Source: Rufibacter radiotolerans
GTDB taxonomy: Bacteria > Bacteroidota > Bacteroidia > Cytophagales > Hymenobacteraceae
NCBI RefSeq assembly: GCF_001078055.1
Contig: NZ_CP010777.1
Span: forward strand, 4,431,001 to 4,495,000
Length of the DNA: 64,000 nt
Direction: 5' to 3'
A model generated the notes under the pieces. The model searched no databases. It was given only the letters and a program-made list of their open reading frames with translations, and was not told where the DNA came from. This document shows positions 1 to 7,920 of this stretch, piece after piece. Position numbers and translations under genes: made by a program. Every line of letters begins with the position of its first letter. Position 1 is the stretch's first letter.

Positions 1-2
1 AA

Positions 3-92
3 TATATTGGGCACGGTACCCAGTGGCTGGCCATGGGCTTTGTCTTTATTGCCTTTGTGCTGGGCACCACGCGCCGCAGACCTTTGAAATAA
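3..92 (+). CDS. C-terminal end of a truncated membrane protein gene
   Basis: Only the last 29 codons lie in the window, read in the third frame and ending with TAA. They encode one hydrophobic segment (WLAMGFVFIAFVLG) followed by a basic tail (TTRRRPLK), the usual look of a final transmembrane helix with a cytoplasmic end. The family cannot be named from this fragment. The phosphatase gene follows 42 bases downstream on the same strand, so the two may be co-transcribed. Confidence 0.5.
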   Translation, partial: YIGHGTQWLAMGFVFIAFVLGTTRRRPLK

Positions 93-134
93 GTAACCCG
101 CCTCTCCTGTGAGAAGCAATTATCCTTAGAACCT

Positions 135-965
135 ATGCAAGACCTTTCCGCCCTCAGAGACCAGGTAGTAAAGCTCACCAGAGAAGTAGGCCAGTTTATC
201 CAGACCGAAGCCGCTCAGTTTGACGTGGCCCGTCTGGAGCACAAAGGTGTCAATGACCTGGTGTCTTACGTAGACAAGGAGGCGGAGAAAATGCTGGTGG
301 CCACTCTGGAGCAACTGCTGCCGGAGGCGGGCTACATCACCGAGGAAGGCACCAAGTCTGAGCAGTCTGAGGAGTACAACTGGATCATTGACCCCCTGGA
401 CGGTACCACTAACTTTATTCATAGCCTGCCCATCTATGCCATCAGTATTGCGCTGCAGCAGAAAGACGAGCTGGTTTTGGGCGTAGTATATGACATCTGC
501 CGAGACGAGTGCTACCATGCCATTGCCGGTGGCGGCGCCTTCTGCAACCAGAACCGCATCTCGGTGTCGCAGACCCCAGCTTTGAGCGGCTCGCTTATTG
601 CCACGGGCTTCCCGTACTACAACTTTGACCTGCTGCCCAGCTACCTGAACGTGATGGGCGCCTTCATGCAAAGTTGCCACGGCCTCCGCCGGTTGGGCTC
701 TGCTGCCCTGGACCTGGCCTACGTGGCCTGCGGAAGGTTTGACGGCTACTTTGAATACAATATCAACTCCTATGACGTAGCGGCCGGCGCCCTGCTGGTG
801 CAGGAGGCCGGCGGACAGGTAACCGATTTCAGGGGAGGCAAGGACTACGTGTTTGGCCGGGAGATCTGCGTGAGCAACGGCCCAGCCGTGCAGAAAGAGA
901 TGCTGGCCCTCATTGCCCCCTTCTGGAAAACCCAGCAGCCCAGAAACACCGGGGTGGAATTGTAA
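135..965 (+). CDS. Inositol monophosphatase family protein
   Basis: The product (276 aa) belongs to the Mg2+-dependent inositol monophosphatase/SuhB superfamily, cytosolic enzymes that remove phosphate from inositol-1-phosphate or related sugar phosphates. Visible motifs are the metal-binding Glu70 (ITEEGT), the signature WIIDPLDGTTNF with Asp86 and Asp89, and the second signature SYDVAAGALLVQEAGG with Asp214; the usual WDVAAG Trp is Tyr here. Length is normal for the family. Substrate cannot be set from sequence: inositol phosphates, NADP-like or CysQ-type nucleotides are all possible, but the DPLDGTTNF form favours the inositol phosphatase branch. The stop codon merges into a family A repeat. 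Confidence 0.9.
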   Translation: MQDLSALRDQVVKLTREVGQFIQTEAAQFDVARLEHKGVNDLVSYVDKEAEKMLVATLEQLLPEAGYITEEGTKSEQSEEYNWIIDPLDGTTNFIHSLPIYAISIALQQKDELVLGVVYDICRDECYHAIAGGGAFCNQNRISVSQTPALSGSLIATGFPYYNFDLLPSYLNVMGAFMQSCHGLRRLGSAALDLAYVACGRFDGYFEYNINSYDVAAGALLVQEAGGQVTDFRGGKDYVFGREICVSNGPAVQKEMLALIAPFWKTQQPRNTGVEL

Positions 966-1024
966 GCCTGTTTTAAGAAAACCTGTTTTGAGGCTTTTTT
1001 CTGTAAAACAGGCTTAAAACAGGT
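966..1024. repeat. Family A palindromic repeat, compound copy
   Basis: A half unit (AAGCCTGTTTT) directly follows the stop of the phosphatase gene, then comes a full unit with arms CTGTTTTGAGGC / AGGCTTAAAACAG. A TACCTTTG promoter-like octamer (1025-1032) touches its right edge. Confidence 0.8.
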
Positions 1025-1080
1025 TACCTTTGGTATAGTAGGTGGCAGGAGTAATTGTAGCCCTTGCCTTAAACTATTTC

Positions 1081-1088
1081 TACCTTTG
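1081..1088 (+). promoter_or_regulatory. Bacteroidota -7 promoter element TACCTTTG
   Basis: TACCTTTG matches the TAnnTTTG consensus of the Bacteroidota primary sigma factor and lies 20 bases before the ATG at 1108. A second match, TACCTTTG at 1025-1032, sits further upstream. TTG trinucleotides at 1055 and 1064 are not ideally spaced as -33 elements. Confidence 0.5.
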
Positions 1089-1107
1089 CCAGCGTTATCC
1101 TCTTGTT

Positions 1108-1296
1108 ATGGTACAGGAAATCATTATTCTGCTGATTTTTCTTTTAGCCACTGGCTATGTGTTGCGGCTGGGGTATAAAAGCTTTTTCTCTAAGGACGTG
1201 GGCTGCGCGAAAGGCTGCGGAAGCGCCTGCTCCTCAATTGACCTGGAGAAAATTGCCCGGGAGATAGAGGCGTCCAAACGGACCCCTGCCAAATAA
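1108..1296 (+). CDS. Small Cys-rich single-span membrane protein (FeoB-associated type)
   Basis: A 62-residue protein: one N-terminal transmembrane helix (residues about 4-22), then a cytoplasmic tail with three evenly spaced cysteines (Cys33, Cys37, Cys41 in GCAKGCGSACSS) and a charged end. This layout is that of small proteins annotated as FeoB-associated Cys-rich membrane proteins, thought to bind iron or a metal near ferrous-iron transport. No feoA or feoB lies nearby, so the link is by resemblance only. The ATG at 1108 was chosen over an upstream start because a TAnnTTTG promoter element ends just before it. Confidence 0.6.
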   Translation: MVQEIIILLIFLLATGYVLRLGYKSFFSKDVGCAKGCGSACSSIDLEKIAREIEASKRTPAK

Positions 1297-1318
1297 CATG
1301 GCTTCGTCTTACCTTCTC

Positions 1319-1344
1319 AAGGCATTCTTTCCAAAGGATGCCTT
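1319..1344 (+). terminator. Hairpin terminator after the Cys-rich protein gene
   Basis: Arms AAGGCATTCTTT and AAAGGATGCCTT (one mismatch) with a two-base loop, followed by a T-rich run (TTCTTTTT). It lies 22 bases after the stop codon. Confidence 0.65.
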
Positions 1345-1358
1345 TCTTTTTGCCTTTC

Positions 1359-1398
1359 CGTTTCAGGGCCGTTTTTCAGAAAACAGGCGCAAAACAGG
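1359..1398. repeat. Family A palindromic repeat
   Basis: Imperfect copy with arms CGTTTCAGGGCC / AGGCGCAAAACAGG, between the terminator of the Cys-rich protein gene and the 112-aa gene. Confidence 0.7.
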
Positions 1399-1547
1399 CC
1401 TTCCCTATTTCTGGTACCTGTTGCGTCAGGCCTGGCATCTCCCGTTTGAATATTATTTTTATTGAATATAGCTGGCAACCCGGCGGGGTTTTTACGTATA
1501 GCCAACAAATACCCTATAACCCAAAAACAACCCTAATACCTCTGGCT

Positions 1548-1886
1548 ATGCAAGACAAGGAAGAAGAAAGAAGCTTAATCAACGTAGAAGCTCGCCTTAA
1601 CAAAGAAGGCTATACACATAACTTTAAAGTAACAGATGATAACCGTCTGTGTGTGCTTGACTCAGACAAGTTCTATAACGCTGACCAGGTACGCATTGTA
1701 GACTTTTACCGCTTTGAGGGCGAGAGCAACCCAGATGACATGTCTATTCTGTACGCTATTGAAACCAATGACGGCATTAAGGGAACCATCTCTAACTCCT
1801 ACGGCACCTACGCCGACCAAGGGGTAGATGCTTTCCTGAAGCAGGTAGAGGATATTGGCAAGAACTTAGACAAGAAAGATAAATAG
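1548..1886 (+). CDS. Conserved 112-aa cytosolic protein, function unknown
   Basis: A small, acidic, soluble protein without signal or membrane segment. The ATG at 1548 gives MQDKEEERSLINVEARLNKE; an earlier in-frame start would translate a family A repeat and is unlikely. The core (LNKEGYTHNFKV, then IVDFYRFEGESNPDDMSILY, then KGTISNSYGTYAD) resembles a family common in Bacteroidota that I recall being labelled phosphoribosylpyrophosphate synthetase. No PRPP-synthetase motif is present, so that label should not be trusted. A strong terminator follows at 1911-1942. Confidence 0.75.
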   Translation: MQDKEEERSLINVEARLNKEGYTHNFKVTDDNRLCVLDSDKFYNADQVRIVDFYRFEGESNPDDMSILYAIETNDGIKGTISNSYGTYADQGVDAFLKQVEDIGKNLDKKDK

Positions 1887-1910
1887 CCTGCCCAAGCAGG
1901 GCCAAAAGCC

Positions 1911-1942
1911 AAAGCGGCCGACGATTATTCGTCGGCCGCTTT
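1911..1942. terminator. Bidirectional terminator with 14-bp perfect stem
   Basis: Arms AAAGCGGCCGACGA and TCGTCGGCCGCTTT around a TTAT loop, with T runs on both strands. It serves the converging 112-aa and mscS genes. The right half of the stem encodes the last residues (ADE) and stop of the MscS protein. Confidence 0.9.
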
Positions 1943-2932
1943 TTTTGTGTCTCCTGTTTCCTCGCCTTTCTCCGGAAGGCCTGGGGGAGTTTCTTCCTGG
2001 GGGACAATCTCCACTTTCTGGTTCGCCCCCTGAGCCAGCTGCTGATTTGCCTCTTTCAACTCAATGGATAGGTTCTTACCGCCTTTCACCCCAAAGTTGA
2101 GGGTGGTGATAGGGAACGGAATCTCAATGTTATGCGTGTCAAAGGCTTTTTTAATGCGCATGATGGCCTCGCTCTTGGCGTAGACAAAGTCGGTCTGGCG
2201 TTTGTAACTGATCCAGTAGCGCACCAGAAAGTTGATACTGCTGGCCCCGAACTCCTCATACACCACTTCCACGTCTTTGCCCTCAATCATGTTGGGAATG
2301 TCTACCATGGCGGCTTTCACCACTTCCCGTACGCGGTCCAGGTCCTCGGCATAAGAAACCCCTACCTTCAGGTCAATGCGCCGGATGCCGTAGTGCGTGT
2401 AATTGATGAGCGCCGACTCAAACACCTTACGGTTAGGCATCTTCACCAGCTCGCCTGTCTGCCTTCTAATGTCTACAGTGCGCAGGTTTATGCGCTCAAT
2501 AGTCCCGAAATGGTCATTGGTGTCAATCACGTCGCCTACCACAAAGGGCTTTCTAAAGGCGATGATCACCCCCGAGATGAAGTTGGCGGCAATGTCCTGA
2601 AACGCGAAACCCAGGGCTAAACCTATGATACCGGCACCCGCCAACAAGGTGGTGACCGTCTTATCCAGTTTAAGAATACTGAGGGTGAAGAAGATGCCCA
2701 GCACCATGATGCTGGCGTAGACCGTGGTGCCTACCAGGTTGTTGAGGGCACTGCTATGGGTAAACCTGATGAGCAGTTTGTCTGAGGTGCGGCGCATGAG
2801 CCGGGCCGTGATCACAGAAAGGATCAGCACCAGCAGGGCCATGAGCAGGTTAGGCAGCATGAGCACCACGGCTTTTAGCCACAGGTCCATTTTCTGCCAT
2901 AAAAGTTGGAACGCTTTGTTCAGTTCAATCAC
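1925..2932 (-). CDS. MscS-family mechanosensitive ion channel
   Basis: A 335-aa inner-membrane channel that opens under membrane tension to release solutes on hypo-osmotic shock. Three hydrophobic segments (about 22-44, 68-90 and 93-125) end in the pore helix GAGIIGLALGFAFQDIAANF, the Gly/Ala-rich TM3 of MscS, followed by the beta domain (FVVGDVIDTNDHFGTIERI, then PNRKVF) and a cytoplasmic alpha/beta vestibule. The C-terminal tail (from about 290) is charged, rich in E, K and G, and longer than in E. coli MscS. The terminator stem overlaps its last codons. Confidence 0.93.
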   Translation of the reverse strand: MIELNKAFQLLWQKMDLWLKAVVLMLPNLLMALLVLILSVITARLMRRTSDKLLIRFTHSSALNNLVGTTVYASIMVLGIFFTLSILKLDKTVTTLLAGAGIIGLALGFAFQDIAANFISGVIIAFRKPFVVGDVIDTNDHFGTIERINLRTVDIRRQTGELVKMPNRKVFESALINYTHYGIRRIDLKVGVSYAEDLDRVREVVKAAMVDIPNMIEGKDVEVVYEEFGASSINFLVRYWISYKRQTDFVYAKSEAIMRIKKAFDTHNIEIPFPITTLNFGVKGGKNLSIELKEANQQLAQGANQKVEIVPQEETPPGLPEKGEETGDTKKAADE

Positions 2933-3093
2933 GGGTGTGCAAATAGAAAGTCACGTACGGGCATGGTAAATATGGCTTTTGCCGCGCAAAAAACACACAT
3001 TCACACCTGCCCTGAAAAAGAAGAGACGAAATAAATTTACCCTACATACGAAAGATAGGGAATCCAAGCCACATTAATTGCCAGAGAAAAGCG

Positions 3094-4119
3094 CTATCCC
3101 CAAACTTTAGTGCCTTCTGAGCAATTGCGGCACATCTCTATCTGGGTGCGCCCCTGCAACAGAGAGCCTCTGAATTTTTTATAGCCTTCGCTTTTCCAGA
3201 GCTCTTTAAAGGATTGCTGCTGCAGGTTGCCCAGGCGGTAATGCGCGTCTTTGTCAAAGCAGCAGGGCACCACCAGGCCGTCCCAAGTGATCACGCAGGA
3301 ATGCCACATCTTCCAGCAGCCGTCAATCAGTTTGTTCTTTAGCGAGTACGTGCCGTTGGGCTGGGCCTGGTACCTGCTGTAATAGTCTATGGTAGGGATA
3401 AGCGGCGAGCCGTGTTCATGGTCATAGATCTGCGCGGTCTTGAACCAGATGTCATCCACGCCCAGGTCTTTGGCCAGTTGCCGGGCATCCTCAATCTGGT
3501 GCTCATTGGGGCGCACCACCAGAAACTGGAAGATAAGGTATGGGGTCCTGGACTTGAGCTCGCGTTTCTGCTCCACTAGCCGCTTGGTGCCTTCCAACAC
3601 CTTGTCCAGCTTTCCGCCTATGCGGTACTGCTTGTACACCTCCTGGGTGGTACCGTCCAGGGAAATGATAAGGCGGTCCAGGCCAGACTCCACAGTCTTG
3701 CGGGCGTTCTCCTCAGAGAGGTAGTGGGCGTTGGTAGAGGTGGCGGTGTAGATGCCTTTTTGAGAGGCGTACTTCACCAAGTCCAGGAACGAAGGATGCA
3801 GGTACGGCTCGCCCTGGAAATAAAAGAGCAGGTAAAGCAGGCGGTTGTGCAACTGGTCTATGGTCTGCTTGAACAGGTCATTGGAGAGCATGCCCGTAGG
3901 ACGGGTGAAGGACCGCAGGCCGCTGGGGCACTCGGGGCAGCGCAGGTTGCAGGAAGTGGTGGGCTCAAAGGAGATGCTCACCGGCGTGCCCCAGTGGCGG
4001 GGCTTTTTGGTAAGGCGGGCCAGGGCATAGCTGCTCACTACCTGCAGCACGTTCCAGGCGCGGCGGGGGGTAAGCTTAGATGCCAGGTTCAATCCATCCT
4101 GTAAGGTGCCTCGGGTCAA
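3094..4119 (-). CDS. Radical SAM protein with SPASM domain
   Basis: The N-terminal core carries the [4Fe-4S] motif CNLRCPEC (Cys57, Cys61, Cys64), where SAM is cleaved reductively. The C-terminal third is Cys-rich (GCWKMWHSC, VVPCCFDKD, EMCRNCSEG), typical of SPASM domains that hold auxiliary Fe-S clusters. Such enzymes modify peptides or act in cofactor and cell-envelope chemistry. Length (341 aa) is normal. No small precursor peptide gene is visible beside it, so a peptide-maturase role cannot be supported; stand-alone SPASM proteins of this size are common in Bacteroidota. Confidence 0.85.
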   Translation of the reverse strand: MTRGTLQDGLNLASKLTPRRAWNVLQVVSSYALARLTKKPRHWGTPVSISFEPTTSCNLRCPECPSGLRSFTRPTGMLSNDLFKQTIDQLHNRLLYLLFYFQGEPYLHPSFLDLVKYASQKGIYTATSTNAHYLSEENARKTVESGLDRLIISLDGTTQEVYKQYRIGGKLDKVLEGTKRLVEQKRELKSRTPYLIFQFLVVRPNEHQIEDARQLAKDLGVDDIWFKTAQIYDHEHGSPLIPTIDYYSRYQAQPNGTYSLKNKLIDGCWKMWHSCVITWDGLVVPCCFDKDAHYRLGNLQQQSFKELWKSEGYKKFRGSLLQGRTQIEMCRNCSEGTKVWG

Positions 4120-4204
4120 GGGAATTAAATGCTAGAAGTAAAGGTGCGGTGCTGTTTCTCCCTTAAGGGCAGAAGCCGGCAGCTCCAGGCGTTTACGTAA
4201 AAGT

Positions 4205-4242
4205 CCGTTTTAAGCCTGTTTTTCCAAAAGTACGCAAAAAAC
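4205..4242. repeat. Family A palindromic repeat, degenerate
   Basis: Left arm CGTTTTAAGCCTGTTTTTC is well kept; the right arm (CAAAAGTACGCAAAAAACG) has drifted. It lies between two tandem minus-strand genes. Confidence 0.6.
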
Positions 4243-4243
4243 G

Positions 4244-5686
4244 CTACTTCCCCTGGCCCTCGCGGTATTTGTCAACGGCGGTGGCCACGTCACGGGCGCC
4301 TTCGGCATGGCCGGGGCGGCGGGCATTGGTATTGAACAGGGTACCGTCTGGGGCAATCATGAAATACGCCGGAAAACTTTTCACGTCATAGTCCTTCAGG
4401 ATCTGGGCCGAAAGGTCTGGCGCGTACAGCTGCACACCCGGGTATTTGTTCTGGGCCACCGTTTTTTTCCAGGTGGCCAGGTCCTCGCCCACAGACACCT
4501 GCAGCAACACAATGTCTTTGGCGGCCAGTTGCTGCGCGAAATACTTGTAGGCCTGCTGGTCTACCGTGCAAATGCCGCAGTGGGTGCGCCAGAAGCCCAG
4601 GTACACAATCTTGCCCTTGTATTTATCCAGAGAAACGCTGTCGCCGGCGGCGGAAAGGAGTTTGAAGGCAGGAGCCGTGGTGCCCAAGCCCACCCTTCTG
4701 AACTGCTTGTATTGGTCTTTCACGTAGCTCACGTAAGTAGGCTGTTTGGCCTCTTTCAGAAAGTCAAGGTACATGGCATCTGCATCTGGCACGTAGCCAA
4801 ACCTAAACGCCTGCGACACCACGCGGGACAGCATCATCTCGCGGGGAACGCCTTTCAGTTCTTTTTTAGCCAGGGCATATAAGGTGGGGTAGAAATCGCG
4901 GCCCAGGTTGTTGGGCTGCTCCTTTAGGGCTTTGAACTGGAAATAGTTATTCAGGAAATCAAGGTAGGCCTGGCTTCTGATGGCACCTGCCTCATTCACG
5001 TCTACCTTGGCGAGAAAGTCATAGTAGGTAGGGGAAAGCTGCGGCGGCAGGTCACCCACGCGCTTGCGCACGTCTACATAGGTGAGGCGGTCATTGGCGT
5101 AGGTGAACTCAATCTGGGCCTTGGCGTACCCCTTGAACTCCTCAGACACCTTCTTGTTTTTCAGGAACTTCTCCAAAAACGCGTACTGGTCTTCGCGCCG
5201 CTCCTCCAGAAACTGGAGGAACTCCTTTTCCCGTTTATGGATGTTCTCTGGCAGCACCTGGTAATCTTCCTCTTCCTCAAACTTCTTCTCAAACTGCAGC
5301 AGGAAGTTATTCTCGTCAAACCCTTTTCCCTTTATCTTGATACTGGAGATAAAATCCTCGGCCTCTACGCGCACGTCCAGGGCATCGCCGGGCTGCAGGT
5401 ACAACATCACCGACTCCGGCCCATGTACCAGCTCTCCCAGCATGGCCTCCCCCACGGGCGCCTTGATGGTAAACTCCCCTTTATCTGACAATGCCACCGT
5501 ATGAGACACCCCAGAATAAGAGGCGGGCACCGTGTAGAGTTCCAGCAAAACGCTGTCACTGACCGGGTTAGAAACCCGGCCTGTAATGGTGACCGTATTC
5601 TGGGCCCAGACCGATGTAGCCGGGACTACGCTTAACACCAAAGAAAAAAGAAATGCGGGGGAAAGGGTTTTTAAAGTAAACGTCAT
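4244..5686 (-). CDS. Secreted TlpA/ResA-like thioredoxin-fold protein
   Basis: A 480-aa exported protein with an N-terminal signal peptide (hydrophobic core to about residue 28, ending VWAQ). Residues about 30-130 form a beta-rich domain like the DUF4369-type domains often found in Bacteroidota TlpA proteins, followed by a helical middle region. The C-terminal 140 residues are a thioredoxin/AhpC-TSA fold with the redox motif CGIC (Cys370, Cys373) and cis-proline at about 439 (SFPAYF). It probably reduces or isomerises disulfides, or supports cytochrome maturation, in the periplasm. Substrate is not deducible; no cytochrome biogenesis genes are adjacent. Confidence 0.85.
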   Translation of the reverse strand: MTFTLKTLSPAFLFSLVLSVVPATSVWAQNTVTITGRVSNPVSDSVLLELYTVPASYSGVSHTVALSDKGEFTIKAPVGEAMLGELVHGPESVMLYLQPGDALDVRVEAEDFISSIKIKGKGFDENNFLLQFEKKFEEEEDYQVLPENIHKREKEFLQFLEERREDQYAFLEKFLKNKKVSEEFKGYAKAQIEFTYANDRLTYVDVRKRVGDLPPQLSPTYYDFLAKVDVNEAGAIRSQAYLDFLNNYFQFKALKEQPNNLGRDFYPTLYALAKKELKGVPREMMLSRVVSQAFRFGYVPDADAMYLDFLKEAKQPTYVSYVKDQYKQFRRVGLGTTAPAFKLLSAAGDSVSLDKYKGKIVYLGFWRTHCGICTVDQQAYKYFAQQLAAKDIVLLQVSVGEDLATWKKTVAQNKYPGVQLYAPDLSAQILKDYDVKSFPAYFMIAPDGTLFNTNARRPGHAEGARDVATAVDKYREGQGK

Positions 5687-5777
5687 GGCATGCAGGGATA
5701 ATAATTAAGGGGAACTTCTTTTTTATATAGGAATGGTACTGTAACGCCAAAGTGCAAAAAAAGAGTTCAAACAGACC

Positions 5778-7157
5778 TTAGCCAAACAACCCACTGAACA
5801 CCTCCTCTAAACGGCTGGCCGCATGAATTCTGATGTTAAACCGGCTCAGGTCCACCCCTTTCTTGTTGTACTTTGAAATATAAATATCCTGGAAACCGAG
5901 CTTTTCGGCCTCTGAGATGCGTTGTTCTATGCGGTGTACCGCCCGTACCTCGCCCCCCAGGCCCACCTCAGCGGCAAAGCAGGAGGTGTGCGGTATAGCG
6001 ATGTCCTCAAACGAGGACAGCATGGCGGCGCAGATGGCCAGATCCAGGGCGGGGTCCTCTACCTTTAGGCCGCCGGCAATGTTCAGGAACACGTCCTGGG
6101 TACCCATTTTAAAGCCCCCGCGTTTCTCCAGCACGGCCAGCAGCATGTTCAGGCGTTTCACGTCAAACCCCGTGGAGCTGCGTTGCGGCGTACCGTAGGT
6201 GGCGGGCGTGACCAGGCTCTGCACCTCAATTAATAAGGGTCGGTTGCCTTCCATGGTGCCGCCAATGGTAATGCCACTGAAGGACTCTTCGCGCTGCGAA
6301 ATCAGGATTTCAGATGGGTTGCTTACTTCCCGCAGGCCAGTGCCCAGCATTTCATAGATACCTAGTTCAGACGTGCTCCCGAAGCGGTTTTTGGTGGTGC
6401 GCAGAATGCGGTAGGTCATGTGGCGGTCGCCTTCAAAAGTCAACACGGTGTCTACCATGTGCTCCAGAATCTTAGGCCCGGCCAGGCTGCCTTCTTTGGT
6501 GATATGCCCGATCAAAAACACCGGCGTGCCGCTCTCCTTTGCGAACTTGAGCAATTCGGCGGTACACTCGCGCACCTGCGCCACACTACCCGCCCCGCTT
6601 TCAATAAAGGAAGAATGCAGCGTCTGAATGGAGTCCACGATCAAGACATCTGGCTGGAGCTGTTCAATCTGCTTGAAGATGTTCTGGGTGCCGGTCTCGG
6701 TTAAGATAAAGCAGTTGGGGTGTTGGGCGCCCAGGCGTTCGGCGCGCATCTTGATCTGCTGCTCGCTTTCCTCGCCAGAGATATAAAGCACCCTTTGGGC
6801 GCGCAGACTCAGGGCAATCTGCAGCATGAGCGTAGACTTGCCAATGCCCGGCTCGCCGCCGATCAGTACCATGGAGCCCGGCACGATGCCGCCCCCCAGC
6901 ACGCGGTTCAGTTCGGCGTCAGTGGTTTCAATGCGGGCCTGCTCTGAGTAGGTAATATCATTGATAGCCTTGGGTTTGCTGGCCACCTGCTGGCTGCTGG
7001 TGCCCACTTTCCAGGCGCTGGTAGGAGTGACGTCCTCGCGCAACAGAACTTCCTCTACGTAGGTATTCCATTCGCCGCAGGCGGGGCACTTGCCTATCCA
7101 TTTAGCCGATTGGGCGCCGCAGCTCTGGCAGAAATATGCTGTTTTGATTTTAGCCAT
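5778..7157 (-). CDS. radA: DNA repair protein RadA
   Basis: RadA (Sms) is a RecA-like, DnaB-type hexameric ATPase that promotes branch migration and processing of recombination intermediates. The 459-aa product has the N-terminal zinc finger (CQSC...CPAC; Cys10, Cys13, Cys24, Cys27), Walker A GGEPGIGKST near residue 95, the RadA-specific KNRFGS motif near 250, and a C-terminal Lon-protease-like domain. The ATG at 7157 places the zinc finger at the usual distance from the N-terminus; a longer reading would add 25 atypical residues. Confidence 0.97.
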   Translation of the reverse strand: MAKIKTAYFCQSCGAQSAKWIGKCPACGEWNTYVEEVLLREDVTPTSAWKVGTSSQQVASKPKAINDITYSEQARIETTDAELNRVLGGGIVPGSMVLIGGEPGIGKSTLMLQIALSLRAQRVLYISGEESEQQIKMRAERLGAQHPNCFILTETGTQNIFKQIEQLQPDVLIVDSIQTLHSSFIESGAGSVAQVRECTAELLKFAKESGTPVFLIGHITKEGSLAGPKILEHMVDTVLTFEGDRHMTYRILRTTKNRFGSTSELGIYEMLGTGLREVSNPSEILISQREESFSGITIGGTMEGNRPLLIEVQSLVTPATYGTPQRSSTGFDVKRLNMLLAVLEKRGGFKMGTQDVFLNIAGGLKVEDPALDLAICAAMLSSFEDIAIPHTSCFAAEVGLGGEVRAVHRIEQRISEAEKLGFQDIYISKYNKKGVDLSRFNIRIHAASRLEEVFSGLFG

Positions 7158-7262
7158 AAAATAAATTTTTCCGTGCTGCGCCTGCCGCAAAAGAATGAAA
7201 GGTGAGGGCTTGCGGCCTTGGCAGACAGCCACAGACGTAACAACTTCTGGCGGGTAAATGGT

Positions 7263-7300
7263 CCGTTTTACGCCTGTTTTCTCAAAAATAACCTAAAAAT
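7263..7300. repeat. Family A palindromic repeat, degenerate
   Basis: CGTTTTACGCCTGTTTTC with a decayed right arm, in the divergent gap between radA and a lipoprotein gene, where a terminator would have no use. Confidence 0.55.
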
Positions 7301-7377
7301 ACAGTTTGCCTAGATAAATTTTCGGCCGCCGGGGTATTGTTCTCGTTTTTAGGATTATAGCCTTACTTTCTAAACAC

Positions 7378-7830
7378 ATGAAGATGCCCAGGATAGCTTT
7401 TTCTTATATTCTTTTAAGCTTGCTTACTGTCTGGTTGTTCAGTTGCCAGACCGCCGCCCCGGCGGGCTCAGCCCCGGCAGAAAGCGCAGCCACCACCACA
7501 GAAGACTCCACCGAAGCCCCTATTCCAAGACTTTCGCCCAAGCGGGTAGACATACGCGGGTACATCACGCAGCGGGAGTACAACCAGGGGCAGGTGGTCA
7601 TCTTTGTAGAGGGCACGCTGGACCAAGACTCGCAGTTCAGCCGGGCGCTGGTTCTGGTGACCCCTATTACGCAAGTCATTGGGCCGGACGGGAAAAGCCG
7701 TACGCTGAGCGAGCTGGCCATAGGGCAGTACGTGTCCATTCTGTTCCGGGGACGGTTTAGGCAGGGAGCCGGTTTTTCGGCGCAAGCCACGGCCCGCAAA
7801 CTTTGGATAGAGGCCTCAGAGAATGAGTAA
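7378..7830 (+). CDS. Hypothetical lipoprotein, 150 aa
   Basis: A type II signal peptide ends in the lipobox LFSC with lipidated Cys23. It is followed by a low-complexity Ala/Thr/Ser/Pro linker (residues 24-50) and a compact beta-rich domain of about 95 residues (IRGYITQREYNQGQVVIFVEG, TQVIGPDG, GQYVSILFRGRF), suggestive of an OB-like or other small beta barrel. No known family is recognised. It probably sits on the inner or outer membrane facing the periplasm. It diverges from radA and is followed by the rRNA methyltransferase gene with its own promoter. Confidence 0.75.
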   Translation: MKMPRIAFSYILLSLLTVWLFSCQTAAPAGSAPAESAATTTEDSTEAPIPRLSPKRVDIRGYITQREYNQGQVVIFVEGTLDQDSQFSRALVLVTPITQVIGPDGKSRTLSELAIGQYVSILFRGRFRQGAGFSAQATARKLWIEASENE

Positions 7831-7831
7831 C

Positions 7832-7875
7832 TTCTGTTTTACCCCTGATTTTAGGAAAACGGGCCTAAAACAGAA
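7832..7875. repeat. Family A palindromic repeat
   Basis: Outer arms TTCTGTTTTA / TAAAACAGAA pair perfectly over 10 bp while the inner part is imperfect. It lies just upstream of a TATCTTTG promoter element. Confidence 0.75.
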
Positions 7876-7879
7876 ATGG

Positions 7880-7887
7880 TATCTTTG
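7880..7887 (+). promoter_or_regulatory. Bacteroidota -7 promoter element TATCTTTG
   Basis: Exact TAnnTTTG match 33 bases before the ATG at 7921. It falls inside any longer reading of the methyltransferase gene and so supports the downstream start. Confidence 0.6.
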
Positions 7888-7920
7888 CGGCGGCCTTCTC
7901 TTTTACCTGGCTTTATTCCT

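Noticed and set aside
1338..1547. N-terminal extension of the 112-aa protein
   Set aside because: It would translate a family A repeat and a Cys/Pro-rich stretch; the ATG at 1548 starts the conserved domain.
3094..4119. Radical SAM/SPASM gene as the maturase of a RiPP cluster
   Set aside because: No short precursor gene, transporter or protease of that type is found next to it.
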